From JAFGBM01 sp964564915 (GTDB lineage: Bacteria; Actinomycetota; Actinomycetes; Actinomycetales; Demequinaceae), in assembly GCA_964564915.1 (NCBI GenBank), contig CAZMCU010000031.1:1-20765 (forward strand): a DNA stretch of 20,765 bases, read 5' to 3'. Position numbers and translations under genes: made by a program. Shown here piece by piece: positions 20,306 to 20,765 of the stretch (position 1 is the first letter of the stretch; every line of letters starts with the position of its first letter). The notes beneath the pieces were generated by a model. The model did not search any database. It was not told the DNA's origin and saw only the letters and a program-made list of their open reading frames with translations.

Positions 20306-20734
20306 ATGAGGATCTACGTTCCCGCGACCCCCGGTGACCTGGCGGAAGCGCGCTCCGGCTCGTGGGCGCCCGCGCGAGCGTATGCGGTCAACGCCGACCT
20401 CGCAACCTCGCTCGAGGACGACGAGGTGGCGGACGAGTACGTGCGCGACACCGCCGCCCTCGCGTCGGTTCTGGACCTGGGGTCGCCGCGCCGCGTCGTC
20501 GTCGTGGCAGACATCCCGGACTCCCTTGCGACCCCTGCTTCAAGCCGCCACCCCGCCGCCGTCAACCTCACGGGCCCGATCCCGGCCGACGCCGTGGTGT
20601 GCGCCTTCGTCGACGAGGAGGGCGCCGAGTCGGATGCCCGTGCCGCGTCCGACGGTGACGAGGAGGCGGTGATGCGCCTCGAGCTTCGGGATCTGCTGTG
20701 GTTCGACGCGACGGAGCTGGCTGATCTTGACTAG
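20306..20734 (+). CDS. DUF6912-like protein
   Basis: This 142-residue acidic protein starts MRIYVPATPGDLAEA, the opening typical of the actinobacterial DUF6912 family, and continues with YAVNADLATSLEDDEVADEYVRDTAALASV, then RRVVVVADIPDS, and ends in an acidic stretch with ELRDLLWFDATELADLD. The alternating hydrophobic strands and helices suggest a compact alpha/beta fold. There is no signal peptide, membrane helix or recognisable catalytic motif. It sits 80 bases after the CpaE-like gene on the same strand, and a GGAAGA-like ribosome site is placed about 10 bases upstream. Function is unknown. The family call is from the sequence pattern and typical position near the SAF/CpaE-like pair. Confidence 0.75.
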   Translation: MRIYVPATPGDLAEARSGSWAPARAYAVNADLATSLEDDEVADEYVRDTAALASVLDLGSPRRVVVVADIPDSLATPASSRHPAAVNLTGPIPADAVVCAFVDEEGAESDARAASDGDEEAVMRLELRDLLWFDATELADLD

Positions 20735-20765
20735 GTTGTGCGCTTGAGGGTCTCGGAAAGCCCCT

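Noticed and set aside
1..20765. Search for CRISPR arrays, insertion sequences, tRNA or rRNA genes
   Set aside because: No regularly spaced repeats of the right size, transposase motifs or recognisable RNA gene sequences were found by reading both strands. A short or divergent RNA gene could be missed without a covariance-model search.

Overview
The window looks like a scaffold from a GC-rich actinobacterium. By eye roughly two thirds of bases are G or C, GTG starts are frequent, and stop/start overlaps of the GTGA or ATGA kind are common. It carries the mtrA-mtrB-lpqB, comF, long-form hpf, secA and Rv3235-like series typical of Actinomycetia. Genus cannot be told from this stretch. A run of 100 N with identical 55-base flanks shows that the scaffold was joined by software, as in a draft or metagenome assembly.

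Layout. (1) Positions 1-5082, minus strand: a five-gene, tightly packed operon read right to left. It encodes a polytopic membrane protein, a DUF4129 protein, a DUF4350 protein, a MoxR AAA+ ATPase and a DUF58 protein cut by the left edge. The N run lies inside this operon and is probably not a real gap. (2) 5144-9211, plus strand: the mtrA response regulator, mtrB sensor kinase and lpqB lipoprotein, divergent from operon 1 across a 61-base intergenic region and ending in a small hairpin. (3) 9328-10071: a ComF-family phosphoribosyltransferase gene. (4) 10087-12457: feoA, feoB and a feoC-like gene. A near-consensus DtxR/IdeR iron box sits inside the last codons of comF. (5) 12581-16288: long-form hpf and secA. 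(6) 16306-17390, minus strand: an Rv3235-like protein and a LysM membrane protein. (7) 17523-18035 plus and 18050-18268 minus: an unknown protein with two similar beta-rich halves, and a small excisionase-like DNA-binding protein, convergent. (8) 18376-20734, plus strand: a SAF-domain protein, a CpaE/MinD-like P-loop protein with an altered nucleotide loop, and a DUF6912-like protein.

How the genes work together. MtrAB-LpqB is an envelope and division signalling system, and the divergent MoxR-DUF58 operon is probably also an envelope module. FeoABC takes up ferrous iron and is probably repressed by an iron-loaded DtxR/IdeR protein. HPF and SecA handle ribosome hibernation and protein export. 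The SAF/CpaE-like pair resembles the regulatory front end of a Tad pilus locus, but no pilus motor or pilin gene lies in the window.

Most of the window is conserved actinobacterial core, and I do not see a clearly new defence, mobile or biosynthetic system. The observations most worth checking are the false assembly gap, the iron box embedded in comF with a probably leaderless feoA, the 10-base-phased GATG repeats upstream of the LysM gene, the CpaE-like protein lacking both P-loop lysines, and the two-fold repeat in the unknown 170-residue protein. No tRNA, rRNA, insertion sequence or CRISPR array was seen, and no stretch longer than about 300 bases lacks a gene.
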